Origin: an uncultured Pelagibacteraceae bacterium
GTDB taxonomy: Bacteria > Pseudomonadota > Alphaproteobacteria > Pelagibacterales > AG-422-B15
DNA length: 47,136 nucleotides
Assembly (NCBI GenBank): GCA_902517885.1
Contig: CABYDZ010000007.1
Span: forward strand, 1 to 47,136
Direction of reading: 5' to 3'
The notes beneath the pieces were generated by a model. That model saw only the letters and a program-made list of their open reading frames with translations. It was not told where the DNA came from and searched no databases. Every line of letters begins with the position of its first letter. Within the stretch, counting starts at the first letter, position 1. Positions 16,566 through 23,861 of this stretch are shown piece after piece. A program made the position numbers and the translations under genes.

Positions 16566-17434
16566 TTACTTACTAAGCTTTTAGAAAATTTAGCTGGATC
16601 GAATGACTCAATGTCATTAATACTTTCGCCTGAGCCAATTGCTAATACTGGTATATCAGTAGAGTTTGACAATGATACAACTGTTCCTCCTGCAGCATTC
16701 GAGTCAAACTTCGTTAAAATAACCCCAGTAATTGAAGTATACTTATTGAATTCCTCAATCTGTTTAAGTGCATTTTGACCAGTAGTTGCATCTATAACAA
16801 TAATGGATTCATGAGGAAAACTATCGTCATGTTTTTTTAAAACTCGATCAATTTTTCTAAGCTGATCCATTAAATCTTGTTTGTTCTGTAGTCTGCCAGC
16901 TGTATCAATAATAATAACATCATTGCCATTTTGCTTTGCATGTTCTATTGATTTATAAACTATACTTGCTGGATCAGATCCATCAATGTCTTTAATTATG
17001 TCAGCCCCAATTCTATTAGACCATTCACTTAATTGCTCTACTGCAGCTGCTCTAAATGTATCCGCTGCAACCATTAAGACATTCTTATTATTTTCCTTAA
17101 ATTTATTTGCTAATTTTGCAATCGTTGTAGTTTTGCCTGATCCATTCACACCAGTCATTAAAATAACATAGGGACTTTTGTTTATTGAGTAATCAATATT
17201 TTTTTTATTTTTAGATAAAATATTTTTTATTATTTCCTCTAATGAGGATTGTATTTCTTCTATAGAGGGGTTCTCTATAAATTTTTCATTTTTAAGTTTA
17301 CTGATAATAAACGAAGAGGTTTCCAAATCGATATCGGACATGATTAAAAGATCTTCAAATTTTTCAAGAGAGGCATCATCTATCTTGTGGCTTGAAAAAA
17401 TTTTACTTATCTGGGATTTAAAATTACTAAACAA
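16562..17434 (-). CDS. ftsY: SRP receptor GTPase FtsY
   Basis: This 290-residue SRP receptor couples ribosome-SRP complexes to the SecYEG translocon. It has the NG domain only: Walker A at 95-104 (GVNGSGKTTT), the DTFRAAAVEQL insertion-box segment near 124-134, DTAGR at 176-180 and TKFD at 240-243. The long acidic A domain found in E. coli is absent, as in many compact genomes. It overlaps the upstream mtaB by eight bases and its stop overlaps that of the convergent pagL gene. The dapF-mtaB-ftsY order is typical of alphaproteobacteria. Confidence 0.96.
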   Translation of the reverse strand: MFSNFKSQISKIFSSHKIDDASLEKFEDLLIMSDIDLETSSFIISKLKNEKFIENPSIEEIQSSLEEIIKNILSKNKKNIDYSINKSPYVILMTGVNGSGKTTTIAKLANKFKENNKNVLMVAADTFRAAAVEQLSEWSNRIGADIIKDIDGSDPASIVYKSIEHAKQNGNDVIIIDTAGRLQNKQDLMDQLRKIDRVLKKHDDSFPHESIIVIDATTGQNALKQIEEFNKYTSITGVILTKFDSNAAGGTVVSLSNSTDIPVLAIGSGESINDIESFDPAKFSKSLVSN

Positions 17435-18683
17435 CTATATTTCCAGTTAAACCAACCTGATTTCTACCTGTAACGATCATTTTAACTATTTGCCCATTGT
17501 TTAAATTGTTATCAACTTCTACCTTAGCAAAAGTATCTGATCTGCCTCTGCCTTTATCTTCAACAATGACATTAATCTTCTTATTCTTAAGTTCGTCATA
17601 ATACTCTAAGAGTTTTTTCTTTCCAATTTCCCTAAGGATTTTGGCCCTTTTTTTTATTGTGTAACGATCAACCTGGGGCATTCTTGCTGCAGGCGTTCCT
17701 TCTCTAGGCGAGAATGGAAATATATGCAGAAAGGTTATGTTGCAATCTTCAATTAGATCTACTGTATTTTGAAACATTTCATCATTTTCTGTTGGAAATC
17801 CCGCAATTATATCTGCACCAAAGACCACTTCAGATCTCACACTTCTAATTTCATTAATTACTGAAATAGCATCGTCTCTCAAGTGTCTCCTTTTCATTCT
17901 TTTCAAAATCATATTATCACCAGCTTGCAGCGATAGATGAATATGAGGAAGAATCCTTTTTTCATATTTAATGAGGTCTATTAAATTTTTATCAATTTCG
18001 GCGACATCGAGTGAAGATAATCTAAGTCGCTTAAGGTTAGGTATGGAGAAAAGAATGTGAGAGACTAGAGTTGTAAGATTTGGTTTATTTTCTAAGTCGT
18101 GACCGTAACTTGTTAAATCCACTCCTGTTAAAACTATCTCTTTATAACCTTGATCAAGAAGAGTATTAATTTGGTTAACTACATTCTCAGGTTCAACACT
18201 TCTAGAGTCCCCACGTCCATAAGGAATAATACAAAAAGTACATCTGTGGTCACAGCCATTTTGAATCTGAACAAATCCTCTTATTCTATTCTCAACCTTT
18301 TTTATAATTGGTGATATAGCTTTACCATGCTCGAATATATCCCCTACTTTATTAATTCTATCATTGCTTTCCTTAATCTCTTTGTAAGTCTTAGACACTA
18401 GCTTTTCCTTATTACCAATAATTGAATCTATCTCATTCATGGCGACAAACTCATCTTTATGAATTTGAGCTGCGCATCCTGTTAAAATTATTTTATTATC
18501 CGGATCGTTTTTTTTGAGTTTTCTAATTTCTGTTTTTAGATCAGCAATAGTTTTATTGGTGACAGCACAACTATTAATAAAAGTGCGGTCCTGTAAATTA
18601 TTTTCTTTAGCAAACTTTCTTATAACTTCAGACTCATAAAAATTAAGTCTGCAGCCGTAAGTTTTAACTTCAGGATTTTTCAT
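17427..18683 (-). CDS. mtaB: tRNA t6A37 methylthiotransferase MtaB
   Basis: This 418-residue radical SAM enzyme of the MiaB family inserts a methylthio group at t6A37 of ANN-decoding tRNAs. The N-terminal UPF0004 cluster cysteines are Cys11 (TYGCRLN), Cys39 (NSCAVTN) and Cys70 (LTGCAAQ). The radical SAM cluster is Cys143, Cys147 and Cys150 (NGCDHRCTFCIIPYGRG). A C-terminal TRAM-like segment follows. TYGCRLN and the operon position point to MtaB rather than MiaB. The gene overlaps both neighbours by 8-14 bases. Confidence 0.94.
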   Translation of the reverse strand: MKNPEVKTYGCRLNFYESEVIRKFAKENNLQDRTFINSCAVTNKTIADLKTEIRKLKKNDPDNKIILTGCAAQIHKDEFVAMNEIDSIIGNKEKLVSKTYKEIKESNDRINKVGDIFEHGKAISPIIKKVENRIRGFVQIQNGCDHRCTFCIIPYGRGDSRSVEPENVVNQINTLLDQGYKEIVLTGVDLTSYGHDLENKPNLTTLVSHILFSIPNLKRLRLSSLDVAEIDKNLIDLIKYEKRILPHIHLSLQAGDNMILKRMKRRHLRDDAISVINEIRSVRSEVVFGADIIAGFPTENDEMFQNTVDLIEDCNITFLHIFPFSPREGTPAARMPQVDRYTIKKRAKILREIGKKKLLEYYDELKNKKINVIVEDKGRGRSDTFAKVEVDNNLNNGQIVKMIVTGRNQVGLTGNIVV

Positions 18684-19050
18684 TAGCTAATTGACCCTTG
18701 TTTTTGATAAAAAGTATATAAGCTAAGCATTCATACGCTATGTAACTTGCATGATAAATTCCTGGTGTCTTAACAAGCTTATATAGCCATCTATACTTTG
18801 GCAGTCTTGACCAAACTATTAAAAAGGCATCTATTCCTTGATATATTTTACCATCTTGCTCCACATGAAGTCTTCGAATTAATTCCGCAGAAGATTTAGC
18901 TGTTTCTTTTTGAGCTTCCTTGTTGTTTGTAACATCAATCCAGCCTAATTTTTCATTAAACTTTTTATAATGATTGATTTCCATTCTGCATACACTGCAA
19001 GAATTATTGAAGTAAACCTTTGGCGTTTTTTCTAAATGCTGCTTGTTCAT
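18670..19050 (-). CDS. DCC family thiol-disulfide protein (DUF393)
   Basis: This 126-residue protein opens with the DCC-family pattern KVYFNNSCSVCRMEI, with a CxxC pair at Cys18 and Cys21. The later segment QGIDAFLIVWSRLPKYRWLYKL is also characteristic of the family (G-x-x-A, then R-x-x-x-W). The family is predicted to be thioredoxin-like; its partner is unknown. It is placed between dapF (4-base ATGA overlap) and mtaB (14-base overlap), so it is part of that operon. Confidence 0.85.
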   Translation of the reverse strand: MNKQHLEKTPKVYFNNSCSVCRMEINHYKKFNEKLGWIDVTNNKEAQKETAKSSAELIRRLHVEQDGKIYQGIDAFLIVWSRLPKYRWLYKLVKTPGIYHASYIAYECLAYILFIKNKGQLANEKS

Positions 19051-19871
19051 ATTGTGTATCGGTCTTTATAATCTAGTTTTGTTGGCCCAGTCATAATTAT
19101 ATTTTTATTATCTAAATAATCTATTTCTAAATCTCCACCTGGCAATGACACTTTAACATTATTATCTGATAAGCCCAATTCTTTACCAGCGACCGCAGTT
19201 GCGCATGCTGCCGTACCACATGCCAGTGTTCTACCTGCACCTCTTTCCCAAACATCCAATACAATATGATTTCTATCTCTTAATTCAGCAAAGCTAACAT
19301 TAATCTTCTCTGGAAAAATATTGTCATGCTCGATTATTGGGCCAAAGTCGCTAATGTTATATTTTTTAATTTCATCCAAAAAAAATATAGCATGTGGATT
19401 TCCAATGTTTACAAAAAATGGATTTGATACTTTTAATTCGTTATAAGAAAATTCTATAGTTTTATAATCAATATCTTTTGATAAAGGAATTTGACGCCAA
19501 CCAAATCTTGGTTTATTCATAAATACACTTACTATATTATTCGACTTACTTCTGCAGGATAACATTCCATCATTAGTTATAACTCTGATATCTTTTTTGC
19601 TATCTTCTTTCATGAGATAATTTGCAACACATCTTGTACCATTCCCACATGCGTTGATTTCTCCGCCGTCTGAATTATAAAATTTTAGTTGAGGATAACC
19701 AAAATAAGGCGAATTTCTTATATAGATTAGTTGATCACATCCTATACCTTTGTCTCGATTACAAATAAACTTTATTTGATTAAGATTTAAATCAAACTCA
19801 TTATGCCTTTGGTCAATAATTACAAAATCATTCCCTAAGCCATTCATTTTTATAAATTCAAATTCCGACAT
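19047..19871 (-). CDS. dapF: Diaminopimelate epimerase
   Basis: This 274-residue enzyme converts LL-diaminopimelate to the meso form for lysine and peptidoglycan synthesis. The two catalytic cysteines are Cys75 (NACGNGTRC) and Cys218 (LACGTAACATAV). The opening MNGLGNDFVIID is characteristic. It starts the dapF-DCC-mtaB-ftsY operon, is divergent from ffh, and has an AAAGG ribosome-binding site four bases before the ATG. A perfect 7-bp hairpin (19883-19899) lies in its probable 5' leader. Confidence 0.96.
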   Translation of the reverse strand: MSEFEFIKMNGLGNDFVIIDQRHNEFDLNLNQIKFICNRDKGIGCDQLIYIRNSPYFGYPQLKFYNSDGGEINACGNGTRCVANYLMKEDSKKDIRVITNDGMLSCRSKSNNIVSVFMNKPRFGWRQIPLSKDIDYKTIEFSYNELKVSNPFFVNIGNPHAIFFLDEIKKYNISDFGPIIEHDNIFPEKINVSFAELRDRNHIVLDVWERGAGRTLACGTAACATAVAGKELGLSDNNVKVSLPGGDLEIDYLDNKNIIMTGPTKLDYKDRYTI

Positions 19872-19882
19872 ATAGCCTTTAT

Positions 19883-19899
19883 ATTAGGTAAAACCTAAT
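19883..19899 (-). repeat. Perfect inverted repeat in the dapF leader
   Basis: The arms ATTAGGT and ACCTAAT (plus-strand reading) are exact complements around three bases. The repeat ends 11 bases upstream of the dapF ATG and next to its ribosome-binding site. It is not followed by a T-tract on either strand, so it is more likely a leader hairpin or operator than a terminator. Confidence 0.5.
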
Positions 19900-19919
19900 T
19901 TTCCAGAAATAAGTACCAA

Positions 19920-19940
19920 TTCAAACTTGACAAGTTTGAA
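19920..19940. promoter_or_regulatory. Perfect 21-bp palindrome overlapping a consensus -35 (operator candidate)
   Basis: Two exact 10-base arms meet around one central base, giving a perfect palindrome. It contains a consensus TTGACA at 19927-19932 on the plus strand. With 17 bases of spacing, the -10 for ffh would be TAAAAA at 19950-19955, a moderate match. A dimeric regulator bound here would block the -35, and the site is shared by the divergent dapF and ffh units. No T-tract follows, so it is not a terminator. Confidence 0.5.
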
Positions 19941-19956
19941 GACAAATAATAAAAAA

Positions 19957-20048
19957 CAGCTGTTTTCCGCAAGAAAAATATTCCTGCGGTACCTATTTAG
20001 GTGTCGACATCAGTCAGCGAGTTTCGCCCACTGATGCGTTACCTGCTG
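19957..20048 (+). ncRNA. Predicted structured 5' leader of ffh (cis-regulatory RNA candidate)
   Basis: Three consecutive hairpins lie between the candidate promoter and the ffh start. The first pairs 19967-19971 (CCGCA) with 19985-19989 (TGCGG), with an inner GAA/TTC. The second pairs 19991-19995 (ACCTA) with 19998-20002 (TAGGT). The third pairs 20008-20014 (CATCAGT) with 20030-20036 (ACTGATG), topped after a small internal loop by GCGA/TCGC around GTT. CAGC at 19957 could pair with GCTG at 20045 to close a multibranch structure, although this 4-bp stem may start before the transcript does. The SRP RNA consensus GGAAGGAAGC is absent, so this is not ffs. No known riboswitch class was recognised. 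Confidence 0.5.
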
Positions 20049-20062
20049 AAAGTGAGTTATAA

Positions 20063-21445
20063 ATGTTTGAAAGCCTTGGTAATAGGTTTGATGTTATTTT
20101 TAAAGGTCTAAAAAAGACTGGTTCTATTGACGAGAGCTCTTTGGACGTGGCCTTGCGTGATATTAGGCGAGCGCTCTTAGAAGCTGACGTAGCTTTACCT
20201 GTAGCAAAGAGTTTTATAGAAAAAGTTAAAAAAGAGTCTATTGGCAAGGAAATACTTAGGTCAATAACTCCAGCTCAAATGATAACTAAAATTGTCAACG
20301 ATGAACTTATAATGGCTCTTGGTTCAGACTCTAGTGAATTGAAAGTAAATGAAAGTGGAAATTCAATTTATGTTTTTGCTGGGCTACAAGGTTCCGGCAA
20401 AACTACGACAGTTGGAAAAATTGGTAACTATTTAAAAGAAAAGAAAAATAAAAAAGTATTATTAATATCACTTGATACGTCTCGTCCTGCAGCATTCGAT
20501 CAATTAAAGAAACTTTCAGAACAAATAAATGTTTCAATTCTACCAAAGGTTGAAGATCAATTGCCAATAGATATTGCAAAGAGAGCTTTGCAATTTGCAC
20601 AACTTCAAGAAATCGACTGTCTATTATTTGATACAGCTGGACGAATAAATATTGATCAGACTCTTATGAATGAATTAAATCAATTAGAAAAAGAAATTAG
20701 CCCAACAGAGACATTGTTGGTTCTTGATAGTTTAACTGGACAAGAAGCAGTTAATGTTGCGACTGACTTCTCTAAGACAATTACAGTAACAGGAACAATA
20801 TTAACGAGAGTAGATGGGGACGCAAGAGGCGGAGCTGCCCTAAGTATGAAATACGCAACTAACTGTCCTATTAAATTTATGGGTATGGGTGAGCAAATGG
20901 ATGCTATTGAAGTTTTTCATCCTGAACGAATAGCCAATCGTATTCTGGGAATGGGCGACATCGTAACATTAGTTGAAAAAGCATCTGAAACTATTAAAGA
21001 AGAAGACGCTGAAAAGATGGCTGAAAAGTTGAAAAACGGAGAGTTTGACCTTAATGATTTACTTAGCCAGATTAGACAAATGAAAAAAATGGGAGGGATT
21101 TCAAATTTAATGAAATTTATTCCAGGTCTTAAAAATATGAAAGATAAAATCCCGCAACAAGATAATCCTGAAAATTCCATTATAAAACAAGAGGCAATAA
21201 TTCTATCAATGACAAAGTATGAGAGAAATAAACCAAAGATTATAAATGGATCAAGAAAGAAAAGAATTGCAGCTGGCTCTGGTACATCAATTTCAGATAT
21301 CAATAAAATATTAAAACAGCATAGAAAAATGTCGGACATGATGAAGAAGTTATCAAAAAAGGGAATGGGCTCTATAGATCCAAATATGTTAGGTGGACAA
21401 TTAGGCGCTGGTATATCAAATGATTTTTTTAAGAATAAATTTTAA
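20063..21445 (+). CDS. ffh: Signal recognition particle protein Ffh
   Basis: This 460-residue GTPase binds signal sequences on nascent membrane proteins and docks with FtsY. It has an N domain, a G domain (Walker A GLQGSGKTTT at 107-116, then DTSRPAAFDQL, DTAGR and TRVDGDARGG) and a methionine-rich M domain from about 330 on. The RNA-binding helix-turn-helix reads IINGSRKKRIAAGSGTSISD. It begins the ffh-rpsP-rimM-trmD-rplS run. GTGAG ending seven bases before the ATG may act as the ribosome-binding site. Confidence 0.97.
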   Translation: MFESLGNRFDVIFKGLKKTGSIDESSLDVALRDIRRALLEADVALPVAKSFIEKVKKESIGKEILRSITPAQMITKIVNDELIMALGSDSSELKVNESGNSIYVFAGLQGSGKTTTVGKIGNYLKEKKNKKVLLISLDTSRPAAFDQLKKLSEQINVSILPKVEDQLPIDIAKRALQFAQLQEIDCLLFDTAGRINIDQTLMNELNQLEKEISPTETLLVLDSLTGQEAVNVATDFSKTITVTGTILTRVDGDARGGAALSMKYATNCPIKFMGMGEQMDAIEVFHPERIANRILGMGDIVTLVEKASETIKEEDAEKMAEKLKNGEFDLNDLLSQIRQMKKMGGISNLMKFIPGLKNMKDKIPQQDNPENSIIKQEAIILSMTKYERNKPKIINGSRKKRIAAGSGTSISDINKILKQHRKMSDMMKKLSKKGMGSIDPNMLGGQLGAGISNDFFKNKF

Positions 21446-21467
21446 TTTTTAACAAAAGGAGAACAAA

Positions 21468-21980
21468 ATGGCATTAAAAATAAGATTATCTAGAGCAGGA
21501 TCTAAGAAAAGACCTGTCTATAGAGTAGTTGTCGCTGACTCTCGAAGTCCAAGAGACGGTAGATTTATTGAAAAAGTAGGATTGTTTAATCCTCTTCTAA
21601 ATAAAGATAATAAAGACAGAGTTCAATTGGATCAGGATAATATAAAGGAATGGTTATCCAAAGGAGCAAAGCCCACTGACAAAGTTGCAAAGATCCTGGG
21701 TGCTGCGGGTTTAATCCCAATGCCTGCTCAAGGAAACAATCCAAAAAAAGCACAACCAAAGAAAAAAGCTCAAGAACGTTTAGCGGCAGCTCAAGAGGCA
21801 TCTGCAGCAGCAGAAGAAGCCCCAGCAGAAGAAGCTCCAGCAGAAGAAGCTCCAGCAGAAGAAGCCCCAGCAGAAGAAGCCCCAGCAGAAGAAGCCCCAG
21901 CAGAGGAAGCTCCAGCAGAGGAAGCTCCAGCAGAAGAGACAAAGACAGGGGAAGACCAAGCAGGAGACGAGAACAAGTAA
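21468..21980 (+). CDS. rpsP: Small-subunit ribosomal protein bS16 with long acidic repeat tail
   Basis: Residues 1-80 are canonical bS16 ([20 protein letters not shown], then [16 protein letters not shown]), an assembly protein of the 30S body. Typical bS16 has about 80-100 residues; this one has 170. The extra C-terminal part passes from a basic lysine/glutamine region into eight tandem EEAPA units encoded by 15-bp repeats and then a short acidic end. Alanine/glutamate-rich tails are known on some alphaproteobacterial bS16 proteins, but the perfect reiteration stands out. A strong AAAGGAG ribosome-binding site precedes the ATG. Confidence 0.96.
   Translation: MALKIRLSRAGSKKRPVYRVVVADSRSPRDGRFIEKVGLFNPLLNKDNKDRVQLDQDNIKEWLSKGAKPTDKVAKILGAAGLIPMPAQGNNPKKAQPKKKAQERLAAAQEASAAAEEAPAEEAPAEEAPAEEAPAEEAPAEEAPAEEAPAEEAPAEETKTGEDQAGDENK
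21813..21932 (+). repeat. Eight tandem 15-bp repeats coding for EEAPA
   Basis: Eight head-to-tail 15-base units (GARGAAGCYCCAGCA) lie in frame inside rpsP, followed by a partial unit that ends in EET. Units differ only at third codon positions, which indicates both recent slippage-type expansion and selection on the protein. Such a tract is likely to vary in copy number between strains. Confidence 0.9.
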
Positions 21981-21994
21981 AAGTCTTATTCATC

Positions 21995-22501
21995 ATGTCT
22001 AAGTTCATAGTGGTTGGCGAAGTTAGAGGCGTTCATGGATTAAAGGGGTTTTTCAAGATTACATCTTTCACGGAAAACCCTGATAATATATTTAAGTTCA
22101 AGTCTTTTAATATTGGAAAAAATTATAATTCTATAAATCTAAAAAAAATAAAAGTACTGCCTAATGGGTATATTGTTTCATGTAAGGAAGTTGATAGTAG
22201 AGAAAAATCTGAGTTGATAGTTGGATCTCTTATAGAAATAGAGTCCTCTGAATTACCTGATATAAATGATCGCAAAAAATATTATTATCATGAATTAATT
22301 AGTTTAGAGGTAAAGGATGAAAATGAAAAATCACTTGGAACAGTATGTTCAGTTGAAAATTATGGATCAGCTGATTTGATAGAGGTAAGAAATAAAGATC
22401 AAAAAGATTTTTTTATACCATTTTCAAAAACTACAATAAAGAAAGTAGACTTAGAGAAAAAATTATTACTGGTTCAAAATGTTAGTGAATACTTAAATTA
22501 A
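21995..22501 (+). CDS. rimM: Ribosome maturation factor RimM
   Basis: This 168-residue protein is an assembly factor for the 30S head. The N-terminal RimM barrel starts IVVGEVRGVHGLKGFFKITSF, which includes the family motif G-x-x-G-x-x-G-x-x-K. The C-terminal PRC-barrel part contains YYYHELISLEV and GSADLIEVR. It lies between rpsP and trmD, the classical order, with a four-base gap before trmD. Confidence 0.94.
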   Translation: MSKFIVVGEVRGVHGLKGFFKITSFTENPDNIFKFKSFNIGKNYNSINLKKIKVLPNGYIVSCKEVDSREKSELIVGSLIEIESSELPDINDRKKYYYHELISLEVKDENEKSLGTVCSVENYGSADLIEVRNKDQKDFFIPFSKTTIKKVDLEKKLLLVQNVSEYLN

Positions 22502-22505
22502 TAAA

Positions 22506-23222
22506 ATGTATAAAGTTAAAATCATATCAATATTTCCTGACTCTTTTCCTGGTATACTTGGACAAGGCGTTATAGGTAAAGCTCATAGCAAAAAAATATG
22601 GTCATTAAAAACAATTGATCCTAGGAAATATACTAAAGATAAATATAAAAAAATTGATGATACAACAGCTGGCGGTGGGCCTGGAATGATTTTTAAACCA
22701 GATATCATGGGTAAAGCTATTGATGCATGCTATAGAAATATAAAATCCAAAGAAAAATACCCATTGATTTACTTAAGCCCAAGGGGAAAGCCTCTCACGC
22801 AAAAGAAAGTTGTCAAATTATCAAAAATGAAAGGAATAAATCTTCTTTGTGGGAGATATGAGGGAATCGATCAACGTCTTTTGGATTACTACACTATAGA
22901 AGAATTAAGTATTGGAGACTACATTTTAGCTGGTGGAGAGTTAGCTGCTCAGGTTCTAGTTGAGTCTATAGTTAGACTTCTTCCTGGGACTTTGGGACAT
23001 AGAGAATCCAGTGAAATGGAGTCATTTAATAATGATTTGTTAGAGTATCCGCAATATACCAGGCCAAAAACATGGAAAAACATGACTATTCCAGATGTAT
23101 TATTGTCAGGTAATCATAAGAATATCAGTAAATGGCGCTTGGACATGTCTGAGAAAATAACTAAGAAAATGAGGCCAGACATATGGAAAAACTACAAAAA
23201 AAACAAGACAAGCAAGAAATAA
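22506..23222 (+). CDS. trmD: tRNA (guanine37-N1)-methyltransferase TrmD
   Basis: This 238-residue SPOUT-class enzyme uses S-adenosylmethionine to make m1G37 and so prevents frameshifting. Visible motifs are FPDSFPGILGQGVIGKA (10-26), TTAGGGPGM (53-61), LSPRGKPLTQKK (90-101), the knotted SAM site CGRYEGIDQRL (115-125) and SIGDYILAGGELA (135-147). It follows rimM closely and precedes rplS. Confidence 0.96.
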   Translation: MYKVKIISIFPDSFPGILGQGVIGKAHSKKIWSLKTIDPRKYTKDKYKKIDDTTAGGGPGMIFKPDIMGKAIDACYRNIKSKEKYPLIYLSPRGKPLTQKKVVKLSKMKGINLLCGRYEGIDQRLLDYYTIEELSIGDYILAGGELAAQVLVESIVRLLPGTLGHRESSEMESFNNDLLEYPQYTRPKTWKNMTIPDVLLSGNHKNISKWRLDMSEKITKKMRPDIWKNYKKNKTSKK

Positions 23223-23249
23223 AGTATTAAAAGACGGTGCGAGGCAATC

Positions 23250-23825
23250 ATGAATATTATAGAGCAGTTTGAAAAAGATCAGATAAAGACACTTATTAAA
23301 GGTAAGAAAATACCTCAGTTCCATCCGGGAGATACTGTCAGAGTAAATGTTAAGGTACGAGAGGGTACAAGAGAACGTATCCAAGCATTTGAGGGTGTTT
23401 GTATAAGAAAAAAGAATAGAGGTCTGAGTTCTTCATTCACAGTAAGAAAAATATCTTTTGGCGAGGGTGTTGAGAGAGTCTTTCCAATTTTTAGTCCAAC
23501 CATTGACTCTATTTCAATTGTAAGAAGTGGCCAGGTGAGAAGAGCAAAGCTCTATTACTTAAGAGACCTAACTGGAAAAAAAGCAAGAATTGTTGAAAGA
23601 ATTAGAAATAAACAGCCTGATTTAGCCAGTCTATATATTGATGAAACAGAAGAGGTTGCGGAAGACCAAATCGTTGCCGCAGAAGAACTTGCAACTGAAG
23701 ATGAGGCTACGATGCAAGCTGAGACTTCAGAGTCACAAACTGAAGATACACCTGAAGCAAAAGAGGAAACTAGTCCTGAGGCGGAAGATGGAAAATCAGA
23801 AGAAACAGACAGCACAAAAGAATAA
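23250..23825 (+). CDS. rplS: Large-subunit ribosomal protein bL19 with acidic tail
   Basis: Residues 1 to about 120 are canonical bL19 ([20 protein letters not shown], then FEGVCI, GVERVFP and [19 protein letters not shown]), a protein at the 30S-50S interface. The usual length is about 115-130; here 191 residues include roughly 65 extra, dominated by Glu, Asp, Ser, Thr and Ala, with almost no hydrophobic core. This tail is not repetitive at DNA level. A GAGG motif serves as the ribosome-binding site. Confidence 0.96.
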   Translation: MNIIEQFEKDQIKTLIKGKKIPQFHPGDTVRVNVKVREGTRERIQAFEGVCIRKKNRGLSSSFTVRKISFGEGVERVFPIFSPTIDSISIVRSGQVRRAKLYYLRDLTGKKARIVERIRNKQPDLASLYIDETEEVAEDQIVAAEELATEDEATMQAETSESQTEDTPEAKEETSPEAEDGKSEETDSTKE

Positions 23826-23861
23826 ACAATTCTTTTTCTTTTTAATATCATTAACTGAATT

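Noticed and set aside
19945-19970. Intrinsic terminator or attenuator on the minus strand before dapF
   Set aside because: AAAACAGCTGTTTT followed by T-rich DNA on the minus strand looks terminator-like, but the stem is AT-rich with almost no loop, and no minus-strand promoter was seen upstream inside ffh.
19942-20062. SRP RNA (ffs) gene next to ffh
   Set aside because: Neither strand contains the conserved GGAAGGAAGC-type domain IV loop or its flanking sequence, so the structured stretch is treated as a leader.
21813-21932. CRISPR-like or satellite repeat array
   Set aside because: The 15-bp units have no spacers and are in frame with rpsP; they encode a protein repeat.
21586-22008. Minus-strand open frames opposite rpsP (Leu-rich and Ser/Ala/Gly-rich)
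   Set aside because: They are shadows of the 15-bp repeat on the opposite strand, with no homology or ribosome-binding site.
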